DNA of 7,310 bases, from contig JAISBQ010000120.1 of NCBI GenBank assembly GCA_031266115.1, positions 1-7,310 of the forward strand, given 5' to 3'. How positions within the stretch are numbered: the stretch's first letter is position 1; each line of letters starts with the position of its first letter. Below, one piece after another: positions 1 through 5,662 of this stretch. This DNA is from Bifidobacteriaceae bacterium (GTDB lineage: Bacteria; Actinomycetota; Actinomycetes; Actinomycetales; WQXJ01). Made by a program: the position numbers and the translations under genes. The notes beneath the pieces were generated by a model, which was given only the letters and a program-made list of their open reading frames with translations, made no database searches and was not told the origin of the DNA.

Positions 1-5
1 CCCGG

Positions 6-11
6 CTCCTT
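6..11 (-). promoter_or_regulatory. Shine–Dalgarno site of a gene starting beyond the window
   Basis: The minus strand reads AAGGAG, its first base being the last base of the rluB stop codon, followed by CCGGG to the window edge. This spacing predicts a start codon within the next few bases outside the window, most likely co-transcribed with rluB. By analogy with mycobacteria (Rv1712) the gene could be cytidylate kinase cmk, but nothing of it is visible. Confidence 0.5.
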
Positions 12-799
12 CACATTCCCAGGGTCGCCATCAGGGCGGACACCTCGGCCCTGCCCAGGACGCGGGTGCGGCCGGGCTTGAGATCGCCCAGCTTGATGGG
101 ACCCACGGCCGTGCGGACCAGGCGCGTGACGGGCAGATCGACCTGGGCAAGCATGCGCCGCACCACACGATTCCGCCCCGAATGTAGACGCAGCTCCAGG
201 GCTGTGGCCACGGGGGTCGCATCGAGGATTCTCACCGAGTCGGCGTAAGCCGGGCCGTCCTCCAAGACCACGCCATCGAGAAGCTCAGTGCGCGCGGTAC
301 GGGTGAGGCGCCCCTCCACGGTGACGACGTACGTCTTGGGTACCTCGAATGATGGGTGGGTGAGGCGCCGAGCCAACTCGCCATCGTTGGTCAGGAGGAT
401 CAGCCCCTCGGACTCCGCGTCGAGCCTACCCACGTGGAACAGCCGCTCCGGCCGGTGCGCCACAAACTCGGCAAGGGTGGGGCGGTCCTGGTTCTTAGCC
501 ATGGTCGAGACCACGCCGGCCGGTTTGTTCAGTGCCACCGTGATGGTGGTGGAATCGGTCTGCAACGGCTCCCCGTCCACCTCGATCCGCTGTGTGGCCG
601 GATCCACTCGCGTGCCCAGCTCGCGCACCACCACGCCGTCGACCACGACGCGTCCCTCGGCGATCAGGTCCTCGCATGCGCGGCGCGATCCCAATCCGGC
701 CCGCGCCAACACCTTCTGGACCCGGACACCCTGAGGGTTGTGGATGTCGCGTGCGCTGGACTCACCCCGCCGGGCGCTGCGACTGTCATCGCGATTCAT
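11..799 (-). CDS. rluB: RluB/RsuA-family rRNA pseudouridine synthase
   Basis: This 262-residue protein isomerises a uridine in ribosomal RNA to pseudouridine. Family members RluB and RsuA act on 23S and 16S rRNA respectively; I favour RluB by analogy with the M. tuberculosis scpB neighbour Rv1711, but the target base cannot be read from sequence. An S4 RNA-binding domain lies at about residues 25–75 (VRVQKVLARAGLGSRR). The catalytic domain follows, with LNKPAGVVST (90–99), the family signature GRLDAESEGLILLTND (124–139) carrying the catalytic Asp127, and GRNRVVRRML (208–217). The first ~23 residues are polar and charged, as in many actinobacterial homologues. The ATG overlaps the scpB TGA by 4 bases (ATGA), and a GAGGAG ribosome-binding site lies at 811–816, 11 bases upstream, inside scpB. 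Length is normal and no defect is visible. The family call is very secure; the exact rRNA target is not. Confidence 0.94.
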   Translation of the reverse strand: MNRDDSRSARRGESSARDIHNPQGVRVQKVLARAGLGSRRACEDLIAEGRVVVDGVVVRELGTRVDPATQRIEVDGEPLQTDSTTITVALNKPAGVVSTMAKNQDRPTLAEFVAHRPERLFHVGRLDAESEGLILLTNDGELARRLTHPSFEVPKTYVVTVEGRLTRTARTELLDGVVLEDGPAYADSVRILDATPVATALELRLHSGRNRVVRRMLAQVDLPVTRLVRTAVGPIKLGDLKPGRTRVLGRAEVSALMATLGM

Positions 800-1392
800 C
801 GTGTCATCTGCTCCTCAACCTCGCCGAGGGCTTCTAGTCCCGGCAGGTGCGGGGCGAGCGCCTCAAGCTCGTCAAGGGTAGTCAGCCCGAGGCGCTCGAG
901 GAAGAGCTGGGTTGTCGCGTACAGACGCGCACCGGTGGTCTCATCGACGGCGACCTCGTCGATCAACCCATGGCTGAGAAGCGTTCGGACCACGGAATCG
1001 GCGCTGACCCCGCGGATTGCTCCGATTCGACCGCGGGAGATAGGTCCTCGGTAGGCGATGATCGCGAGGGTCTCCAGGGCGGCCGCGGTCAACCGTGCCG
1101 TGTGTCCGTCCATGAGAAATCTCCCGACAATCTCTGTGTAAGCGGGCGCGGAGTACATCCGCCACCCGCCCGCCACGCAGCGAAGCTCGAATCCGCGGGG
1201 GCGCCCGCCGCTCTCGCCGCGGTATTCAGCTGCAAGGTGGCGACAGGCCTCCTCGACGCGGGCGACGGGAACCCCGAGCGCCGCCGCTAGGTCGGCGCCG
1301 GCCACGGGCTCGTCCACCACCATGAGGACGGCCTCCAACGCTGCCAAGTCCACGCCATCGGTTCCGGGCATGGGGTCGTCGTCAGGCGTCAT
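796..1392 (-). CDS. scpB: Segregation and condensation protein ScpB
   Basis: ScpB (198 residues) is the winged-helix (kite) subunit of the bacterial SMC–ScpAB condensin. It dimerises and binds the central part of ScpA, helping the complex compact and segregate the nucleoid. Two winged-helix domains are visible: the first at about residues 14–90 (AALEAVLMVVDEPV, then GFELRCVAGGWRMY at 67–80), and the second at about 100–170 with the family hallmark LETLAIIAYRGPISR (106–120) followed by IRGVSADSVVRTLLSHGLI. The C-terminal ~25 residues are acidic (LEALGEVEEQ), as usual. The ATG at 1392 overlaps the scpA TGA by 4 bases, with a moderate AGAAGGG ribosome-binding site at 1404–1410. A later ATG (Met8) is possible but lacks the overlap. 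Length is in the family range. The smc gene is not in the window. Confidence 0.95.
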   Translation of the reverse strand: MTPDDDPMPGTDGVDLAALEAVLMVVDEPVAGADLAAALGVPVARVEEACRHLAAEYRGESGGRPRGFELRCVAGGWRMYSAPAYTEIVGRFLMDGHTARLTAAALETLAIIAYRGPISRGRIGAIRGVSADSVVRTLLSHGLIDEVAVDETTGARLYATTQLFLERLGLTTLDELEALAPHLPGLEALGEVEEQMTR

Positions 1393-2231
1393 CGTGCACC
1401 GTGCCCTTCTGTGTGGTCGAATTCATCGGAAATGGCAACCTCGTCGCTCTCGCCCACCCACCGGATGGATAGGTCGCCGAGGGGGGCTACCTGGGTAAAC
1501 GCCACGGCTCCCGCCCGATACAGCTCGAGGAGGGCCAGGAACCGAGCAACAATCACGGCCGGCTCACCGCCGGAGTCCACGACCAGGTCACGGAACGTGA
1601 GCTGGCCACGGCCCGCAAGACGTGCGGAGAGAATACTCGCCTGCTCGGCCACTGAGACGGTACTGACGTGCAGGTGCGCTGTCGGAACGGCGGTGGCCTT
1701 GGGTGGTCTGGCAAGGACGGCCACCGCGATGGTCGCAAAGTCGCCCACGGCGAGCGTCCAGACGAGGTCTGGCGCTAGCCCCGAGAACTGGGGTTCCAGC
1801 GGGACTGACCGGGGGTGATACCCGGCGCTCGCTGCCTCCAGCTCGGCGAAATGGGCTGCGACCTGCTTGAATGCGCGGTATTGGAGAAGCTTGGCGAACA
1901 ACAGGTCCCGTGCCTCCAGCGCCGCGACATCCTCGGCGTCCTCGGCCTCGGCGTTGGGGAGAAGCCTGGCGGCTTTGAGGTCGAGGAGGGTCGCCGCGAC
2001 GACGAGGAAGTCGCTCGCCGTATCTAGGCTCCATTCCGGTTCGCCGGCAATGTGGTCGATGAACTCGTCGGTGACCTCGGCCAAGGCCAGTTCGGTGATG
2101 TCCAGCTTGCGTCGGGCGATCAACGAGAGCAACAGATCGAAAGGCCCGCTGAACACGTCCGTGTGCACAAGAAAGGCCAAGTCCGCGCGCCCAGCGTCCA
2201 CGCTGGCGAGTGCGACCTCGCTGCCGCTCAC
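1389..2231 (-). CDS. scpA: Segregation and condensation protein ScpA (kleisin)
   Basis: ScpA (280 residues) is the kleisin that bridges the two SMC heads and carries ScpB. The N-terminal SMC-neck-binding region shows the family hallmark VFSGPFDLLLSLIARRKLDI (26–45), then LALAEVTDEFIDHI (48–61) and the helix DTASDFLVVAATLLDLKAAR (70–89) followed by LLP. A variable acidic linker follows (EAEDAEDVAALEA, about 95–107). The C-terminal winged-helix domain that contacts the SMC cap lies at about 205–258 (GQLTFRDLV, IVARFLALLELYRAGAVAFTQ). The start is GTG at 2231, whose GTGA overlaps the parA TGA by 4 bases. No good Shine–Dalgarno sequence is visible before it, so translation probably depends on ribosomes finishing parA. 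Internal GTG codons at residues 11 and 22 are possible alternatives; residue 22 still precedes the conserved core. The first ~20 residues are not conserved in the family as I know it. Confidence 0.95.
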   Translation of the reverse strand: MSGSEVALASVDAGRADLAFLVHTDVFSGPFDLLLSLIARRKLDITELALAEVTDEFIDHIAGEPEWSLDTASDFLVVAATLLDLKAARLLPNAEAEDAEDVAALEARDLLFAKLLQYRAFKQVAAHFAELEAASAGYHPRSVPLEPQFSGLAPDLVWTLAVGDFATIAVAVLARPPKATAVPTAHLHVSTVSVAEQASILSARLAGRGQLTFRDLVVDSGGEPAVIVARFLALLELYRAGAVAFTQVAPLGDLSIRWVGESDEVAISDEFDHTEGHGAR

Positions 2232-3052
2232 GCGGCGTCGCCGCGGGCGATCAGTTCGCGCGCGAGGCGCCGATATGCCTGGGCGCCTGGGTGGTTTGGG
2301 GCGAAGGACAGGATCGGCTCGGCCGCCACCGAGGAGTCCGGGAACTTGACGGTCCGCGCGATCACGGTCTCGAAGACGTTCTGGCCGAAGGCATCTCTCA
2401 CCCGCTCCAACACTTCGCGCGAGTGCAACGTCCGCGCGTCATACATCGTGGCGAGGATCCCATCGATCTTCAGCTTCGGGTTAAGCCTGTCGGCCACCTT
2501 GGAGATCGTCTCGACAAGCAAGGCCACGCCGCGCAACGCGAAGTACTCGGTCTCCAACGGAATGATGACCCCGTGGGCCGCTGTCAACGCGTTGACGGTC
2601 AAGAGCCCCAGTGAGGGTTGGCAGTCGATGAGGATCGCGTCGTAATCCTCCGCGACGCCGCGTAGTGCCCTGGCCAGCGCCGACTCGCGCGCCACCTCCC
2701 CAACAAGTTGGACTTCGGCGGCCGACAGATCGATATTCGCCGGGGCGACATCCATCCCGTCCCAGGCCGTATGGACAACCACGTCCCGCACGGTGGTCCC
2801 GGACGTCATCAAGGCGTCATAGACGGTCCTGTCGGACTCGCGCGCCGGGATACCGAGTGCAACGGACGCCGCGCCCTGGGGATCAAAGTCGACGATCAGC
2901 ACACGCCTGCCGTATTCGGCGAGCGCCGCGGCCACGTTGATGGTGGTGGTCGTCTTGCCAACCCCACCCTTCTGGTTGCATAGCGCAACAATCCGGGCAG
3001 GGCCATGCCAGGACAGGGGGGCCGGGGCTGGGAAGTCGGTTGGATCGACCAT
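2228..3052 (-). CDS. parA: Orphan ParA/Soj-family chromosome-partitioning ATPase
   Basis: This 274-residue deviant-Walker ATPase belongs to the ParA/MinD superfamily. ParA proteins dimerise on ATP, bind DNA nonspecifically, and form gradients that move or position a partner cargo. The deviant Walker A motif KGGVGKTTTT is at 28–37 with the signature Lys29-equivalent region in KGG; Walker A' is VDFDPQG (54–60), and Walker B is LIDCQPSLG (141–149). The C-terminal stretch TVKFPDSSVAAEPILSFAP (234–252) is typical of the subtype encoded beside scpAB in actinobacteria (Rv1708 type). No parB lies in the window, so this is probably not the main chromosomal ParA that pairs with ParB near oriC. I chose ATG 3052 because GAGGAG lies 9 bases upstream. 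The same frame stays open to an ATG at 3283, but that would overlap the end of glpK and add unconserved residues. A GTG at 3079 is the one credible alternative, possibly leaderless. Partner and role are unknown from sequence. Confidence 0.9.
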   Translation of the reverse strand: MVDPTDFPAPAPLSWHGPARIVALCNQKGGVGKTTTTINVAAALAEYGRRVLIVDFDPQGAASVALGIPARESDRTVYDALMTSGTTVRDVVVHTAWDGMDVAPANIDLSAAEVQLVGEVARESALARALRGVAEDYDAILIDCQPSLGLLTVNALTAAHGVIIPLETEYFALRGVALLVETISKVADRLNPKLKIDGILATMYDARTLHSREVLERVRDAFGQNVFETVIARTVKFPDSSVAAEPILSFAPNHPGAQAYRRLARELIARGDAA

Positions 3053-3061
3053 GGAGTCGTT

Positions 3062-3067
3062 CTCCTC
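3062..3067 (-). promoter_or_regulatory. Shine–Dalgarno site setting the parA start
   Basis: The minus strand reads GAGGAG here, 9 bases before ATG 3052. It is the best ribosome-binding site in this gap and is the reason for preferring that ATG over the longer open frame. Confidence 0.7.
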
Positions 3068-3085
3068 GACAGCGCTCACCGGTCC

Positions 3086-3091
3086 ATTATG
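3086..3091 (-). promoter_or_regulatory. Candidate -10 box of the parA–scpAB–rluB promoter
   Basis: The minus strand reads CATAAT, a five-of-six match to TATAAT in otherwise GC-rich DNA. Transcription would start near 3079–3080, giving a ~27-base leader before ATG 3052. No TTGACA-like -35 box is present at 16–18 bases spacing (the region reads CGGCCT-like sequence), which is common for actinobacterial promoters but weakens the call. It lies between the glpK 3' hairpin and parA, where a promoter for the downstream cluster is expected. Confidence 0.4.
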
Positions 3092-3096
3092 GCCGC

Positions 3097-3119
3097 CCAC
3101 ACCGGCTGAGGCCGGGTGG
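3097..3119 (-). promoter_or_regulatory. Interrupted inverted repeat upstream of the parA -10 box
   Basis: CCAC plus CCGGC pairs with GCCGG plus GTGG around a 4-base loop (3107–3110), giving a 9-bp stem interrupted by one unpaired base (3101). The inverted repeat begins 5 bases upstream of the CATAAT box and covers the place where a -35 element would lie. It could be a repressor operator in DNA, or a second hairpin in the tail of the glp transcript. Neither role is shown by sequence alone. Confidence 0.4.
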
Positions 3120-3170
3120 ACATGCCGGACGAGGGGCGTCGTCGTCGTCGCGTGGCGCGAGACAGCGGAC

Positions 3171-3223
3171 GGCCCGGATACGCCGCCAGCACGGGGCGAG
3201 GTGTGCCGCGGCGCATCCGGGCC
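3171..3223 (-). terminator. Strong stem-loop after glpK, probable U-less terminator
   Basis: In minus-strand RNA, bases 3223–3210 pair with 3184–3171 to form a 14-bp stem (GGCCCGGAUGCGCC with GGCGUAUCCGGGCC). The single non-Watson–Crick position is a G·U pair on this strand but would be an A·C mismatch on the other, which fits a role in the minus-strand transcript. GC and GCAC/GUGC pairs extend the stem into the 25-base loop. It begins nine bases after the glpK stop. No U-tract follows, so it may be a U-less actinobacterial terminator or a 3'-end stabiliser. Confidence 0.6.
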
Positions 3224-3231
3224 AGGCTTGG

Positions 3232-4743
3232 TCAGGCCTCGTCCTCCATCCAGTTGAAGGACTTGGTCACGGCCTTCTTCCACTCGGCATAGAGGCGGGA
3301 GGTCTCCGCGACGGTCATAGCCGGGCTCCAGCGCTTATCCTCAGCCCAGTTCGCCCTGAGGTCATCGAGGTTGGACCAGTAGCCGACGGCCAGGCCCGCC
3401 GCGTAGGCCGCGCCGAGCGCGGTAGTCTCGGCGACCACGGGACGAACCACCGGCACGCCGAGAATGTCCGCCTGGAACTGCATGAGCAGGTCGTTGGCGA
3501 CCATGCCGCCGTCCACCTTGAGCTCGGCCAGCGGCACACCAGAATCGGCGTTGACCGCGTCGAACACCTCGCGGGTCTGGTAGGCGGTCGCCTCCAGTGC
3601 CGCCCGCGCCAGGTGACCCTTGTTCACAAACCGGGTCAGGCCCGCGATCACGCCGCGAGCGTCCTGACGCCAATACGGCGCGAAGAGCCCAGAGAACGCT
3701 GGGACGATGTAGGCGCCCCCGTTGTCCTCGACGGTCGAGGCAAGAGCCTCGATCTCGGGTGCGCTCGCCACCAGCCCCAAGCTGTCCCGGAGCCACTGCA
3801 CGAGCGAACCCGTGACAGCGATCGATCCCTCGAGCGCGTACACGGGGGGAGCGTCGCCGAGGCGGTAGGCCAACGTCGTCAACAGCCCATTGCGGGACAT
3901 GACGATGTCGGTGCCTGTGTTGAAGATCAGGAAGCAGCCGGTGCCGTAGGTGTTCTTGGCCTCACCTGGCCCGAAGGCGACCTGTCCGAAGGTGGCAGCC
4001 TGCTGGTCACCGAGGATCCCGGCGATCGGTGTCTCGCGGAGTAGCGACTCGCTCGCTGCCTTGCCATACACCTCGCTGGAGGAGTGGATGGCCGGGAGCA
4101 TCGACCGGGGCACACCGAACACGTCGAGGATCGACTGGTCCCAATCCAAGGTGCGCAGGTCCATGAATAGGGTCCTCGATGCGTTGGTGACATCGGTGAT
4201 GTGGATCCCGCCGTTGACGCCGCCGGTGAGGTTCCATGTGACCCACGAGTCGGTGTTGCCGAAGATGAGATCCCCGGCCTCGGCCCTTGCCCTGGCCCCC
4301 GGCACGTTCTCCAAGATCCACGTGATCTTGGTGCCCGAGAAGTAGGTATTGATCGGCAGGCCGACGGTTTCGCGGAATCGGTCCACGCCGCCTTCGGCCG
4401 CCAGGCGATCCACAATCGGCCCCGTGCGCGTGTCCTGCCACACGATCGCGTTGTAGACCGGTTCCCCGGTGTGGCGATCCCACACGACCGTGGTCTCGCG
4501 TTGGTTGGTGATGCCGATGGCAGCCACCTCATGGCGGGTGATATTGGCCCGCGATAGGGCCAAGCCAATCACCTCGCGGGTATTGGTCCAGATCTCCAGG
4601 GGATCGTGCTCCACCCATCCGGCCTGCGGGAAAATCTGTTCGTGTTCCATCTGGCCCACGGACACGATCCGACCACTGTGGTCGAAGACGATGGCGCGCG
4701 TCGATGTGGTCCCTTGATCGATCGCGACAACGTATTTGCTCAT
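3232..4743 (-). CDS. glpK: Glycerol kinase
   Basis: GlpK (503 residues, the usual length) phosphorylates glycerol with ATP in the cytoplasm to sn-glycerol 3-phosphate, trapping it after entry through GlpF. It is an FGGY-family kinase with two actin-like domains. The N-terminal phosphate-binding loop is DQGTTSTR (9–16). Glycerol-binding residues known from E. coli are present: Arg82–Glu83 (QRETT), Tyr134, and Asp246–Gln247 (GDQQAA). FGGY signature 1 is YFSGTKITWILEN (134–146); signature 2 starts at GVIAGL (364) and runs to Glu384. KNTYGTGCF (263–271) and DGGMVAND (411–418) are nucleotide-site motifs. The start is ATG 4743 with AAAGGA at 4754–4759, 10 bases upstream. The segment after VYG (225–227) reads KAASESLLRETP and has no histidine, unlike Firmicutes GlpK, which is phosphorylated there by HPr, so that control is probably absent. 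It is the last gene of the glp operon; a strong hairpin follows the stop. Confidence 0.98.
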   Translation of the reverse strand: MSKYVVAIDQGTTSTRAIVFDHSGRIVSVGQMEHEQIFPQAGWVEHDPLEIWTNTREVIGLALSRANITRHEVAAIGITNQRETTVVWDRHTGEPVYNAIVWQDTRTGPIVDRLAAEGGVDRFRETVGLPINTYFSGTKITWILENVPGARARAEAGDLIFGNTDSWVTWNLTGGVNGGIHITDVTNASRTLFMDLRTLDWDQSILDVFGVPRSMLPAIHSSSEVYGKAASESLLRETPIAGILGDQQAATFGQVAFGPGEAKNTYGTGCFLIFNTGTDIVMSRNGLLTTLAYRLGDAPPVYALEGSIAVTGSLVQWLRDSLGLVASAPEIEALASTVEDNGGAYIVPAFSGLFAPYWRQDARGVIAGLTRFVNKGHLARAALEATAYQTREVFDAVNADSGVPLAELKVDGGMVANDLLMQFQADILGVPVVRPVVAETTALGAAYAAGLAVGYWSNLDDLRANWAEDKRWSPAMTVAETSRLYAEWKKAVTKSFNWMEDEA

Positions 4744-4785
4744 ATGTTTCGAATCCTTTCTTTCAGTCAGGAAGTCTGAGAATCA

Positions 4786-4815
4786 GCATGCCAGCGGGCA
4801 TGCCGCCGATGGCAT
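4786..4815 (-). promoter_or_regulatory. Overlapping alternative hairpins in the glpF–glpK gap
   Basis: A perfect 7-bp stem (GCATGCC at 4786–4792 with GGCATGC at 4797–4803, 4-base loop) shares its central arm with a second possible stem (ATGCC at 4800–4804 with GGCAT at 4811–4815, 6-base loop). They cannot form together. No U-tract follows, so simple termination is unlikely. The structure may slow decay of, or balance expression between, the glpF and glpK parts of the transcript, or the palindrome could bind a protein. The rest of this 87-base gap shows only the glpK ribosome-binding site. Confidence 0.35.
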
Positions 4816-4830
4816 CTACTCGGCGCCACT

Positions 4831-5586
4831 CTAGAATCCGGTGGGGAGCCCGACCCCCTGTGACAGGAGTCCGGCCACCAAGCCGCCGATGATGGGACCG
4901 AGGACGGGAACCCAGGAGTAGCTCCAGTCCGAGGACCCCTTGCCCTTGATCGGCAACAGCGCGTGCGCGATGCGTGGTCCGAGGTCGCGGGCCGGGTTGA
5001 TGGCGTATCCGGTGGGACCGCCCAAGGATGCGCCGATGCCGACGATCAGCATGGCGACGGCGAGTGGGCCGAGACCCCACGGCGAGCCGCCAGAGGACAG
5101 AACCCAGTACACCAGCACGAACGTCGCAATTGCCTCAGTGGCGAGATTCCATCCGTAGGAGCGGATAGAGGGTCCCGTGGAGAAGGTCCCGAGCACGGTC
5201 TCTGGATTGGGCTCGGCGTCGTAGTGCTGCTTGTAGGCGAGCCAGGCGAAGGTGGCACCGATGATCGCGCCGACCATCTGGGCGCCAAGGTACGCGCACG
5301 TGGAGCCGACATCGATAGGGATCCCACTGGGCGACCACACATCGGCACCCGAAGCGATGATGCCAACAGTCACCGCCGGGTTGAGGTGACCGCCGGACTT
5401 GTAGGCGGCGGAGACGCCGGCGAATACGCCGAGGCCCCACCCGAAGTTGATCATCAGGGTTCCACCATTGAAACCCTTGGTCTTGATGAGGGTGACGTTG
5501 GCGACGACGCCAACGCCGAGAACAATCAGAACTGCCGTTCCGATGACTTCTGGAATGAAAATATTGGTGAGAATAGAAGGTCCCAC
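4831..5586 (-). CDS. glpF: Glycerol uptake facilitator (aquaglyceroporin)
   Basis: GlpF (251 residues) is a membrane channel of the MIP family that passes glycerol down its gradient. Six hydrophobic helices are visible at about residues 9–31, 42–61, 94–117, 146–165, 172–190 and 224–242, with two half-helices carrying the NPA motifs: HLNPAVTVG (NPA at 69–71) and YAINPARDLGPR (NPA at 197–199). Asp201 after the second NPA-Arg is the mark of glycerol-conducting members rather than pure water channels. At the selectivity filter, Trp50 and Arg200 align with E. coli Trp48 and Arg206, while E. coli Phe200 is replaced by Tyr194. The start is GTG 5586, supported by GAGAGG at 5593–5598 six bases upstream; no better in-frame ATG exists. 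It sits between glpD (76-base gap) and glpK (87-base gap), in one probable operon. Length and features are intact. Confidence 0.96.
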   Translation of the reverse strand: MGPSILTNIFIPEVIGTAVLIVLGVGVVANVTLIKTKGFNGGTLMINFGWGLGVFAGVSAAYKSGGHLNPAVTVGIIASGADVWSPSGIPIDVGSTCAYLGAQMVGAIIGATFAWLAYKQHYDAEPNPETVLGTFSTGPSIRSYGWNLATEAIATFVLVYWVLSSGGSPWGLGPLAVAMLIVGIGASLGGPTGYAINPARDLGPRIAHALLPIKGKGSSDWSYSWVPVLGPIIGGLVAGLLSQGVGLPTGF

Positions 5587-5640
5587 AGTAAACCTCTCTT
5601 ATAGCTCAATGCGGAAATGTTGCTGAAGGGTATGGATGAG

Positions 5641-5654
5641 GGACGCCATCGTCC
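5641..5654 (-). other. Small hairpin in the glpD–glpF gap
   Basis: GGACG and CGTCC form a perfect 5-bp stem around a 4-base loop, starting 8 bases after the glpD stop. It is too weak and lacks a U-tract, so I do not call it a terminator. It may be chance or a minor processing or stability element. The rest of the 76-base gap holds only the glpF ribosome-binding site. Confidence 0.2.
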
Positions 5655-5662
5655 GCAATAGC

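Noticed and set aside
356..1054. Long plus-strand open frame opposite rluB and scpB.
   Set aside because: It is a GC-driven shadow antisense to two well-recognised genes; its translation matches no family I know and is rich in Arg, Pro and Ser.
3138..3150. Short GTC trinucleotide run (four units plus one base) in the glpK–parA gap.
   Set aside because: It is too short to call a functional or phase-variable repeat and lies outside any supported coding frame.
3053..3283. An N-terminal extension of ParA by up to 77 residues in the same open frame from an ATG at 3283.
   Set aside because: It would overlap the glpK 3' end by about 50 bases, run through the strong hairpin, and add low-complexity residues not expected in this family. 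ATG 3052 has a well-placed GAGGAG.
3040..4044. 334-codon plus-strand open frame across the glpK–parA gap.
   Set aside because: Most of it is antisense to glpK, it has no recognisable domain, and codon shadowing in GC-rich DNA explains its length.
5587..5662. Possible internal promoter before glpF (TTGCGG, 17 bases, CCATAC).
   Set aside because: The -10 candidate is poor and overlaps a small hairpin region; a single glpD–glpF–glpK transcript explains the layout better.
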